Assembly: GCF_008831285.2 (NCBI RefSeq)
Contig: NC_045149.1
Location: forward strand, 2,234,001 to 2,298,000
Origin: Nymphaea colorata
Lineage: Eukaryota > Streptophyta > Magnoliopsida > Nymphaeales > Nymphaeaceae
Direction: 5' to 3'
Length of the DNA: 64,000 nucleotides
Part shown: positions 39,401 to 51,400 of the stretch, piece by piece
Numbering within the stretch: the stretch's first letter is position 1
Layout of the letters: every line of letters starts with the position of its first letter
Program-made: the position numbers and the translations under genes
The notes under the pieces: generated by a model
Seen by the model: the letters and a program-made list of their open reading frames with translations, nothing else
Told to the model about the DNA's origin: nothing
The model's database searches: none

Positions 39401-42400
39401 TGGTCTATGTGAGGGGCCTTCTTGGCAAATGATGTGACTATGCCCTGACACGACATGATGATAATTTGTTTTTATGATTGTGATTATCTCATATTTGAGA
39501 CCTACCTAAGAGGGTTTGGGATTTTCCTGGCTTGTTGCCATACTGCGAAGGCTAAGCCTTCAGTTGTTTCTTTTTTTCAGGTTTTGGCGGACCCAGGGCA
39601 GCAGGTTGATCAGATGGCTTCACTCACATTCTACTGGAGAGGTTTTGGGCCCCTTGTAGTTCTGGTGCATCTTATTTTGATTTTATTGATGTCTTGTTTT
39701 TGTTAGGCATCAATTATGTGGTTTGGGGCATTTTGTCATACATAGATGTGATTTTGTATGAACTGAAATTATTATATAAATGAAAGTTGCCCCATTGTTT
39801 CGAATGACATAGCGCTCTCTTTTTTTTTTTTGAACTGTTGTGTAGTCGCACTTCAATTCTTTAGGTTTAGAAAAAGTTTTTGTTTGAGGGTCAAAAAGTT
39901 GGGGTGTGACAGAATCCCATGAATTCGGTTGGACCTTCCCAATAATAGCCAGCTCTCATAATGTATCATATATTAAATGATTGTCTTAAAGTAATAGCTA
40001 TTGAGGTAACAACACCTACAAAGAAGGCGATAAGGCACACAGTGACTAGAGAATGAGATAACAACGCGTCTACAAAGAATATGATAAGTAAATGGAGACG
40101 AAATAATGCAATAACATAACGAAAAATAATGGTTATGAAATAATGAGAGAAGACATGTGTACAAAGTAAGCGATAAATAATGGAGACAAAATAATGCAAT
40201 CACGTGACAAAATAAATAGTTACGAAATAATGAGATAATGTGTCTACAAAGAGGGCAGTAATGGTAACGAGAGAATGAGACAACAAAGTGTCTACAAAGA
40301 AGGTGATAAGTAAATAGATACAAAATAATGCAATAATTTAACATAAGGATTGGTTAAGTAACGAGATAAGACGCGTTTACAAAGTAGGTAATAAGACGCG
40401 TTTACCAAGTAGGCAATAATTCAACACATCTACTTATTGCAAGCAAATTTTCATAAGATTTTCTAATATTATTGGTAGCATTAGCTTGGGTGAAGCTAGG
40501 CTTCCTTCGAGACATTATCTCCTGCATGTATTTCATCATGAGCACATTGCAGTCATGGTTGTTTGTTTGCTATGGACATTTAACTGGTAAAAGGTTATAG
40601 TCATCCACCATTGTGATGCTGAAGACATGTCTAAAGCAATATTTCTGTACAAGAACCAAAACTTCTAAAACAACAAACACAACTTATCTTAATAACAATT
40701 AAGGTTAAACTGCATACTAGTCTGTAGGGTTCTTCCGCTATTTGATAGTTGTCATAGCCTAAGAATGGATTGTATATATGCACTTGTTTTTCAATGTTGT
40801 GGAGGACGTACAACACCTTGTTAGATACTCTAGATAGTTGATTAGAGTGTTTCTGCAATATTAAAAAATTGGAGTGTAGGTCTTTTAATTTTATCTAATG
40901 TTGCTTTGACTAATATTGTAAATGTTGTACCGCCAGCCCTAATCTTTTTAACTTTGAGATTAAGGTTACGTTAATGACATCTTTTTGGCTTCTCTCTCTC
41001 TCTGATTGTAACATGGTATCAGAACCATCTCCGGCGTCGACAACCAAGTAAGTCCTCTGGCGACTCCCTTCTTCGGCAACTTCTTCCTCCATTGACCACC
41101 TTCCTCCGCCCTCTTCTCGTCGCCCATCTCTATTCCTTCTTATCCACCAACAAAGAGGCGGTAAGAGAATAGAGTTTGGGTGTGCTGCATGGAGAAGGAC
41201 CTGATCACGCCTATGTGGAAGGCGTGATCAGATCCTTAAGTGGATCTCGTGGATGCTGCTTAAGGTGTGATCAGAATTTCACATGGATCATGTGGAGCAA
41301 AGTTGATCTGCTGATCGTGGAGGCTGTTTTAGATTTGTCCTTGACGTGGATGGTACTCTACTCTACTGATCGTATGAGGGGCGACTGAAAGCAGAGCAGC
41401 AGCAGTCTGCAGTAATTAGCAGAAAACAGCAGCAATCTTCTGAAATTTCGTACGTGGGCCAGCTGTCATCCGAAGCAGTCGACTCTAGGGCTGCACAACT
41501 AGTCGAGCCAACTCGGGCTCGACTCGAACTCGCTCGAAAAGGCTCGGCTCGAGCTCGACTCCTTTATAAACGAGTGAGTTCGAGTTGAAAGTTAAACTCG
41601 AAACAGTAAACGAGTCGAGTTCGAGTTGCAAAAACTCAACTCATTTAAACTCGACTCGACTCGACTCGTTATATAATCAATTGAATTGGATAAACCGGTT
41701 TGCAAAACCGGTTCACCGGTTTAGGGTAAAAACTTTTTCTCTTTGGAGTCTTCGCATTTTCACTCTTCCGTCTTTTGCCTCTCTTTCTTCCTGTCTGCTC
41801 TCTCTCTTGTTGTCTTCCCTCTTCCGACGACCACGACCTTCGGCAGCTCGGCCTTCCGTCTTTCCAACTGCTCTCTCTCTTCATGTCTGCTCTCTCTCTT
41901 CCCATCTGCTCTCTCTTCCCGTCTTCCCTCTTCCGTCAACAAGACTGCAAGGCAGGCTGCCTTTACTAGAGGGAAGCCAAAACCAGTTCGTGGTCTTCAG
42001 TCAGGTGTTCAGTGACATCGTTCGATCCTCTTCGACTGTCAACTTCCCTCTGGCTAACTTCCTAGTCCAGCAAGCTCCACTCCTCTCATGAACCAGATAC
42101 CTTCTCTCCTCTGCCGCTTACACTCTCTCTTCTTCCTAACCTTTCCCCCTACCCTTTCTCCAAGTTAATCTGTTCAGGTTTTGCTAATCAATAGTATTTT
42201 TTGGGCATAGTCTCTCTTTTCTGGAGTCTCTTTCTCAGAGTTTGTTTGGCAAGCAGCAGGAAAATGTCAAAACATCTCACCGGTTCTGGTTTTTTCTTTT
42301 TGATTTTTGGCTGAGATTTCTTGTTGTGCATTGCACATTCTTGCTTGTTGGGTTCGTTACCCTGTTTATCTATTGTTCATGTGTTGGTTTCTGATAGATG

Positions 42401-45400
42401 AAGATGGTTGATCATATTTTTTGTTTTCTATGCTACTTTGTGTTACTTCTTTTTCAGGCATTCATTGAATGGGTTAAAGTATTCCCTGAATGTGAAACTT
42501 TGCTTGATTTTTCAGCATCAAATTTTCCTGTCATGCTTCTTGTCACCGCCGCACGGCCTGCACAAGCAAGGCAGCACCACCATCCGGCATCCCACATCCG
42601 GAGCCAAGCTTGGCTGTGGCAAAGGTGAAGACGCTTCCATGTTTAGGATTTCTTTTTCGATCTTCTGTGCCAATTCCTTTGTTTTACCTTCTTGCTGGTC
42701 ACGTCCTTGTGCTTCGGCTTTTCGAAGGTTCAGATTTGACAAAATATGGTCTGATTATGTTGATGGTTCCTCGGACTTATGAAGTTCAGCTTCTTTTCTT
42801 TTTTCCCTTCTTGTGAGCCCGATGGATTCTAGATGATAGTAGATAGCATTTGGACAGATGAAGCTCTCATGTTTCTGTTTGTTGTTACATTAATATATCC
42901 TATTGTATAATCAGCAGCAGCATCATAGAACCTGTATATGCTATTGGGTCATCATGAGCACTAGCCACGAGTTAAAAGGGTAGGTTACTTCTAAGGTAGA
43001 TGCCATCTCTTTTTTCGTTTTTCTTAATAGCAATGAGATAATCTCGTGGTGTCTGAATTTGAGTCCGCCTTGAGAGTTGGACCATACCATTCAGCTAGCT
43101 TGTTTGATGCCAGCAGCAGTACGCCTTCTAGTCCATTTAAAGCATGTTTGTGCTGCTTCTAGAAGTGTTGTTCTGCTTCTAGAAGCTTGAAATGAGTCTG
43201 CTCATCTTTATCATTTGTCTCAGCATTCAAGATAAAAGTTTGTTTATATTTGGAACTTTCTATAGGACGAGAAAGAGGAAAGAAGGCTGAGGAGGATTCA
43301 AGCAAACAGAGAATCTGCAAGGTAGACTATCAGACGAAGACAGGTAATGGTTTCTGTTTACCATGGATTTTATTCAACCTTGCTTTTGTTGAAGTGTAAT
43401 TGCTGTTAATCCTTTTGGGCAGAGTTAAGGGTTTTGGGTTGCATGTGCAGCTTATAACAGGTTACGTTGAAAAGAAAGGGAAAATGCTGTAAACCAACCA
43501 CCATCAAAAGGCCTCAGTGCAAAAAAGAAGAGGAAGACTGCGCAGGTATTTCTACTGCTTCACTCCAAGCTCCGGCCTGTTTCATTTTTCCTGGAATCAT
43601 CTTTGTTTCACCCAAGTCATGGAGTGCCATTATATTCACTTAAATATTTAATCTCTTCTCAATCTGTTCTACATTTTTGAATGCCTTGATTCTTGTTTTT
43701 GTTTCTCTCGTTCACATTGTTATATATCTGTGTTGGTACTGCATGCACACCTGCGTACATATATGCTGAAGTGTGTGCTGAAACACACGTTTGCAAAATA
43801 TAGAAGGCTGGATTTATTGCACTGAGATTCATGGGAACTTTTATGCTTTGACATTTCAGTCCAACATATAATACTAGATGATGTTCTGGTGAGTTGACAT
43901 GGAAAAAATAATTCAGTTGACTTTTGGTTTCAGGTATGTCCTTCTCAGCTTTTAATGCTGAAGAAATTTTATTTACCGCATCTTCTAAAACGTGCTGGGT
44001 CTCACTCCATGAAACCAATATGCCTGGGAACAGACTTTAATATTCATGTCTACTAAAAGCTTACATCTTATTACAGATTGATTCCAGATTCAGAGCTCAC
44101 AGCTCCAAAGGAGAAGAAACTCACAGGCAGGCAATATTTTGAAAGTGGAAAACACACCATGGTATGTCTTCCTCAATCATGGGAGTGATTCTCTTCTTTT
44201 GAATTTTGATGTTGTTTTTATTTTCTCCTTTTTGTCACCGTTATTTTCAAAATTTCAAGTAGTTAGCTGTAATTAGATAATCTATTATCCACATTTATGA
44301 TTGAATAAAGAAAGCAGCTCCATCTGCTGAAGACTCAGAGGAAGAAACTGATGAAGATATTGAATTTGATGATGATGATTTTAAAGGTGGACTTCTTGTG
44401 TCTCCTAGAATTTGATTTCCTGTTGTTAGACTGTCTATCTACTTTCTAGCTAAATGTGCATTTCAACAGCAATCTTATGTCTGCAGATGATGATGAAGAA
44501 CTAAGAAGACATGCTTCAGCATTATCTCTCAGAGAAGGCAGAGATAGCATTCAAACTGCCATAGCCAGAGTCCCAAATGTACCAGATTCATTGAGGAGAG
44601 CTATTAGTTCTCAACTTCCATTAATTGATACAAGTTAAATGCCCAAACGAGCTAAAAGATTGAAATGCCTAAACGAGCTAAACAAGTAAATGCCTAAACG
44701 AGCTAAACGAGTCAGCGCCTAAACGAGCTAAACGAGTCAGCGCCTAAACGAGCTAAACGAGTTACAGTTAAACGAGTAAATGCTAAACAAGTTAACGAGT
44801 TAAATGGGTTAATCGAGTCGAGCTCGAGCTCGACTTTGTGTAGTCGAGTCGAGCTCGCGCTTGCTATAAGAAGCTCGAGTGGAGTTCGAGCTCGGGTCGA
44901 GTTCGAGCTCGAGTAATTTTAGCCGAGTCGAGCTCGAGCTGGCCAAGCTCGGGCTCAGCTAGGCTCATGTGCAGCCCTAGTCGACTCAAATTTTCGTAAT
45001 ATGTTATCTTCTCTCTTTTATACTGTTCAGAATTGGTTAGTTCTATGATTACAGATCCCTCCTCGTTGCCTAGTGTGTGATATTTGTATGATCTTCGAGG
45101 ACAGTAGAGATATTCTTCTCTACAGTGATTGACTGTTGCATCCTATATATTGTGTCAGTTTTTTTTCTTGTTATCTGCTATGGCTGACGGTAGTAGGTCC
45201 GTAGGTTCTAATGAATACAAGATGGCTGGTAACTCCTCTTTCTATGGGACCACAATCAAACTTGATGGTTCGAATTATGAAATCTGGTCTAGGATGTTTA
45301 TGATATCTATAGCTGGTCATAGGAAAAAATATATCCTTGAAGAAAATGAACCCACCAAGAAGAAAGGGAAATATGCTGTGTGGGATGAAAACAATAACAT

Positions 45401-48400
45401 TGTGATGTCATGGATTATTAATAGCGTAGAGTCTCGTATAGCTTCAACAATTGCATACTATACCAAGGTTAAAGATATGTGGTCTTTCTTGAGGAATACA
45501 TATTCTCATGCTACTAATGTTAAGATTTTACAATTGGAAGAGGAGTTATGTAACATACGGCAAGGTGATCATGACCTATCACAATATTTTGGTACATTGA
45601 CTACTGCGTATGAACATTTAAAAGCTCTTCGTCCACTTTGCCAGCACTGCTATGAATCACACTTTGAAACTGGTATGTTAGCAAAGTTTCTATCTAGGTT
45701 ATCTTCAGAGTACTCTGTGGCAAAGGCTCAAATCCTCACAAGCAGTGATCTCTTTGACTTAGCAGACACATATAATAGGCTGAGTTGTCTTGCAGCCACT
45801 CTTTCTCAGCCTATGCATGACACACTGGTCTCTGTGTTTGTGATATCAGGAGGACGTGGCCATAGTCCTTATGTTGGAGCTAGGGGACGTGGACCAACCC
45901 GTGGTGCAGGACGCGGCAAGTTTCAATGCACCTTTTGTGACAAACTGGGTCATTTAGAGGATCGTTGTTGGGACAAGCATCCTCACCTCCGTTCTGTTGG
46001 TCCACCTGGGCATGGTGGAGGTAGAATCATTGCAAGCAAAGGTCCTTCTTCATCCTAAGCAGCCTCCTCAAAGGCTACAATATCTATGGTTGAGTCTTCT
46101 ACTGATTCTCCTATATCCATGTCATATTCACTTAACTTAAGTAAGGATGGATATGATTTTGTTCTTGCTCAGAGATCTGCTTCTACATCTGCCACCACTA
46201 CTGCGATAGACTCAGCCTTTTTTTGTTGGTGCTCCTACCGATGACTCAGGTATGATGTGGATGATAGATTCTGGTGCATCCAAGCACTATTGGAACCACA
46301 GGTTTTGTCGTCATTAATCAAATTCTCTACACCACAGCATGTCAAACTGGCTAATGGCAAGTTGTCCCCTGTTTTAGGCAGCGGTGATATCTATCTCCTA
46401 CACTTAGGCACTATTACACGTGCTATATGCTCCTCGGTTTCCTATTAATTTGTTATTTGTTAAGCAACTGGCTAATGACTTACAGTGTAGAGTCATTTTT
46501 TATCTTGGTTCATGTTCTTTTCAATCCCGGTTCATGTTCTTTTCAAGACTTATTAACTGGGAAGATGATTGGTGGCAGATATGAACGTGAGGGCCTCCAT
46601 TTCCGGTCAGTCCCAGTAGATGTTGCTACATCTTCATTCCCCTCAATGACTTCTCCTTTCCAATGGCATCTCAGACTAAGTCATCCATCGGAGTCCAAAC
46701 TTCGTCGCATTTTTTCAGATATGTCTGCATCAGAGTCTTTCTTAAGTGATGCTTGCCAGTTAGGCAAGCATACACGGAGCAGTTTTCCTTCGAGTTAGAG
46801 TCTATCTAGTCAAAGTCCGTTTGATCTTCTTCATGTCAATGTGTGGGGTCCTAGTCGGGTTTCTTTTCGCTCACGTTTTTTGTATTATCTTGTTTTGGTT
46901 GATGATTTTACTAAAGTCAGTTGAGTATTCTTGTTACGGGAAAGATCTGAAATTACATGCATTCTTCAAAAATTTGTCAAGGAAATAAAGACTCAATTTG
47001 GTTTTATTATCAAAAATATTTGCACGGATAATGCTCTTGAATTCAAAATCCTCTGTTGTACTTCAACTCTATGTCAATCATAGAATTCGACCACAATATA
47101 CTTGTCCCCACGTGTCCCAACAAAATGGTGTTGCCGAACGCAAACATCCGCAACTCCTAAATGTGGCCCGCACCCTCATGCTGCACTCTCACATGTCTGC
47201 CTATTTCTGGGGTGATGCTATTCTTACAGCATGCTATCTCATTAACAAATTACCTTTGATAGCCATCCAAGAAGGTATTTTCATTCAAAGTTTACATCTT
47301 GATCGACCATTATTTCATATACCTCCCAAAGTATTTAGATGCACCTGTTTTGCACACATTCTAGGGCCAAACAAAAACAAACTTGTTGCCCAAGCCATCA
47401 AATGTGTATTCATTGAATACTCTGTCAATCAAAAAGGATATAAGTGCTTTATCCCCAGACCAAGAAAGAGATTATCAGTGTGGATGTTACATTCTTTGAG
47501 TTTCGTCCTTACTTTTGCTCTTCGAGTCCTCCTACATTTCAGATGGTTGTATCCGCCCCTCTTCCTATTCCTCTAGTGTCACTTGAGTCTGTTCCTCCTT
47601 CCCAACCTATCACGTGAATGCTTCCTTGATCCTCCATTAGTCTACACTCGTCGTCATGGTCCCTCTCCCAACCGCCCACCAACGTCTTCTCAAGAGGTAA
47701 GCTCTACTGATAAGACTTAGGTATAAATGATGACTACTCTGTAGATAATCTCCCTATTGCTATTCGCAAGGGCCAGTGACAGTGCGCACTACATCCGATT
47801 TCTAATTATGCTCTACGGACTATCTGAGTACAAGTTTGGTGCAGTTTGATCGAGCTATGTCTAGTCACAGTGTCCCATCCTCCCACCATCAAGCCTTGTT
47901 AGATTCTCGATAGAGGCAAGCCATGCAGAAGGAAATTGATGCTCTTATCTCTCGGGAGACTTGGGACTTGGTGGATCCACCGATGCACTCTGATGTGGTT
48001 GGCTCCAAATGGGTGTTCATCATCAAGTATTATTCTGATGATTCAGTTGAACGGTTCAAAGTATGTCTTGTCGCTAAAGGATATACACAAACTTATGAAG
48101 TTAACTTCTTTGAAACTTTTTCACCCGTGGCTCGGTTGGGCACCATTCGACTGGTTATATCTCTTACTGTCCAGCAAGAGTAGCCGCTACTTCAGCTGGA
48201 TTTTAAAAATGTCTTTCTATATGGAGATCTCGCTAAAACCGTCTATATGCAGCAACCACCTAGTTTTGAGCGACAAGATGAGTGTTTCAACTTTCAAGGT
48301 GTGTAAATTGAAAAGGGCTATTTATGGACTAAAACAGAGTCCCCGCGCATGGTTCCATAAGCTAACTGAGGTTGTATCTAAGTGTGGATTTCGAAGAACC

Positions 48401-51400
48401 CAACTTGATCACTCGTTGTTTATCAAACGAGGCATATTTGGTATAGTGATATTGATTGTATATGTTGATGATATTGTTTTCACCCGGGAAAGTAATTAAG
48501 AGATAGCTCAAACAAAGGAGTTTCTATAGAAACACTTTGTCACAAAAGATCTTGGTCAACTCTGTTATTTCCTTGGTATTGAGGTGGCCCGTAGTAAAAG
48601 AGTTGTAGTGTCTCAAAGAAAATATGTTATTAATCTTCTGTAGGAAACAGGTCTATTGGGGGCTAAACTTGCCACACTTCCCATAAATCCTTGTGTTCAT
48701 ATTCATGATGATGAATTAGAGCAGTTTGACTCTAGATCTTACAAATTGCTGATAGGAAAACTTTTATATTTGACTGTCACTCGACCTGACATTAGCTTTG
48801 CTGTAAATAAGCTAAGTCAATTCATCGAAAAACCTCGGAAGGTTCATCGGGAGGCTGCTCTAATGGTAGTTAGATACTTAAAATCAGCCCCAGGCAAGGG
48901 GTTATGGTTCAAAAAGGGAGAATGGTTGACATAGAAGCTTATAGTGATGCTGATTATGCAAGGTCTGCAGATGACAGGAAGTCTACTACAGGTTTTTGTG
49001 TCTTTGTGAGAGCAATCTTATTTCTTGGAGGAGAAAGAAGCATAATAATGTGGTGGCTCGATCTAGTGTTGAGTCTGAATATAGGGCTATGACTCAAATT
49101 AAGGCTGAAATGTCATGGGTCAAATCAGTGCTTCTAGATTTGTGCATTTCAGTGAATCTCCCAATGAAGATGTATTGTGATAATAGGGCAACAACATATA
49201 TCGCAAACAACCATGTCTTCCATGAAAGGACTAAACACATTGAAGTGGATTGTCACTACGTTCGGGACTTAGTACAAGAAGGTGTTATTAGCATTGTTCA
49301 TATCTCCTTAGAAGATCAAGTTGTTGATATTTTTAACAAGGCTCTTCCCATAGGCGATTTCCTGAGAGGTTGTAACAAGCTGAGCATGATTGATATATAT
49401 GCTCCAGCTTGAGAGGGAATGTCAGATACTCTAGACAGTTGATTAGAATGTTTCTGCAATATTAGAAAGTTGGAGTTTAGGTCTTTTAATTTTATCTAAT
49501 GTTGCATATGCCAACACTTGCTTTTCTTTGTCCCTTTACAATGTTCGAAACCACATATTGTTTTGTAGGTTATGTGCTTCAATTATTTGTCTTCACATAC
49601 ATTCGAACGTCTCACCATCTTCGCACTTAAGAATGCAATTTGCAAAACTTTTTTTAAAGTCAGTCTTATGATGCATTACATGTTCTATGTTCTTTGTTGC
49701 ATTTTTAGTATATGCCACAAGCGCAAATGATGATGCACCTTTGGCCATACGAAGGACACTGTAGCTGCTATTGCATTGTCACCATCCATCAACACAACTT
49801 TGGGGTGCTTTCCGTTAAGGGCCTCGGTGAATACCTTGAACAACCACTCAAATGTCTCAATGGTCTAATCAAAGCAAAATGCACTGCCGAAAGTACAACT
49901 TTTAAAGTGATCGTTCGCCCCTACGAATTGTACAAAGAGCCATCCGTGGGTATTGACCTTCATAGTTGTGTAAAAAATAAACATATCGCTAAAGCATCAA
50001 TAATCTAAACTCGACCTCGAGTCTACCCTAAAGACATTTGTAGCATAACCATCCTTGTCCATCTGAATGGCGCTGTAGAAACCTGTGTCTTTGCTTAATC
50101 TTTTATGAATAGATTCAACCAATGCCATAATTTCTCCTTCTTTCATCGATTTTGTCCTCTTTCGCCTCAAGTGGTTTCTATGATCATGCGTATGAATGGA
50201 ACATTCTCACGGCTACCTTCTACGTCAACAAACAGGTCATCTGCCTTCCTTCGCGGTATGCCTGCACCATCAGCCAGTTCACTTATTTCAGCATGCAACA
50301 ATGACAATTTGCTATGCGACCTCAACATGTGGGTCATGCAAGAAGATGCCAATAGATGGTTGTGTTCAATCATGACTGCACAACTATCAATATTTTCAAT
50401 TTAGATGCTTGCCAACTCCAAATTAGCAGCACAACTGCCCCTTGTATTAATCTTGTGCTTCTTTACACATGAAACTGATCTCTTCCATCCTTCTTTCGAA
50501 CAAAGATATGACCTTCTCACAACCATGCCCAGTGTGTTTCTATTTCACACTGGTACGTCGGTATGGCAAAACTGGTACGCGGCTACGTTGTGGTACGTTT
50601 GGATCTGGTTCCGGGTCGGAACCAGATCCAAACCGCGATAAAACATAAAAACAGACCAGCGATTTCTCCCTCTCAGCTTTCTTTGCTCTGGTTCCGGCGG
50701 GTGCTTGGGTAGGTGGGGACGGACAGTGGGTTTCTTCTGGACGGCGGATTTCTTCTAGCAACGGATGGCAAATGCTTAGGTTTCTTCATTTCTTTTTTTT
50801 TTTGGTTTCCTTTTGATTTTTAGGGTTTTGATCTGCTTCATTGAGGCGGGATTTGTTCTTCTTTCTAGTTTATCAAAATTGATGGCACATTCCAGCAGAA
50901 TTTCCTGCTCCCTATTCATCTGTTTTGAGTTTCGCCATCTGTTTGACTGTTTCAAAAGCCTATTCATATCTAGCTCGCCGCCTGCTCCCTGTTCATGTCA
51001 TGTTTTGAGTTTTTTCCTTTTTCTTTATACATTCAGTTATCAACTAAGATTTCTTGCTCCCTCTTCATGCCATCTCAAATTTCCTGCTCCCTGTTCTTGT
51101 TGTGTTTTGTTGGTTTTCTCTCTTCTGTGAAAACTGAAAACTAAAACTTGCAATGCTTGAAATTAGAGATTGTTCATGCCGTGTTCTGTGAAAACTGTAA
51201 GTCTGTAACTTGCAATGCCATGTTCTAAGATTTCCTGCTCCCTGTTCATGCCATCTCAAATTTCCCCTGTGCTTTTTGTTAGGCTTCATTTCCCTGTGCT
51301 TCAGACATGTTCCCTTGTATGTCTCTTCCATTTGCATCATATGCAAAATGCAAGTGGTTTTGCATATGCCCTTGTCGAGTTATTTAATTTGATTATAACT

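Larger units (their letters stand above)
41486..44979 (+). mobile_element. hAT element carrying host gene fragments (Pack-hAT-like), 3.5 kb
   Basis: Perfect 8-bp target duplication GTCGACTC (41478-41485 and 44980-44987) and 12-bp perfect terminal inverted repeats TAGGGCTGCACA, with CGAG/CTCG-rich subterminal regions (41500-41680 and 44815-44960). No transposase is recognisable, so it is non-autonomous. The interior contains exon-like segments of a bZIP gene (43266-43343) and an RWDD1-like gene (44077-44386), each flanked by AG and GT. A CT-rich leader-like region (41755-42170) could be a captured 5' UTR. It sits between the primer-binding site and gag of copia element 3. Strand is given by the captured exons. 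Confidence 0.9.
40819..49505 (+). mobile_element. Ty1/copia LTR retrotransposon 3, with hAT nested in its leader
   Basis: The 5' LTR 40819-41013 (TGTTAGATAC...GATTGTAACA) is followed at once by a primer-binding site TGGTATCAGAACC. A purine tract GAGAGGGA (49411-49418) precedes a 3' LTR that matches for 86 bp and is then truncated. Removing the 3.5-kb hAT leaves about 5.2 kb, normal for copia. Gag-pol is of a different lineage from elements 1 and 2. The flanks CACCT (40814-40818) and CACTT (49513-49517) could be an eroded target duplication. It interrupts MULE copy B. Confidence 0.9.

Noticed and set aside
41585-42091. Open frame of 168 codons at the left of the hAT element
   Set aside because: Begins in CGAG-rich subterminal repeats and continues through a CT-rich stretch; no domain. 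It may be a captured 5' UTR, so it is not listed as coding.
42398-42628. Possible further captured exon in the hAT ([20 protein letters not shown])
   Set aside because: It has an AG before and exon-like composition, but I could not assign it to a known protein, so it was left out of the captured-gene call.
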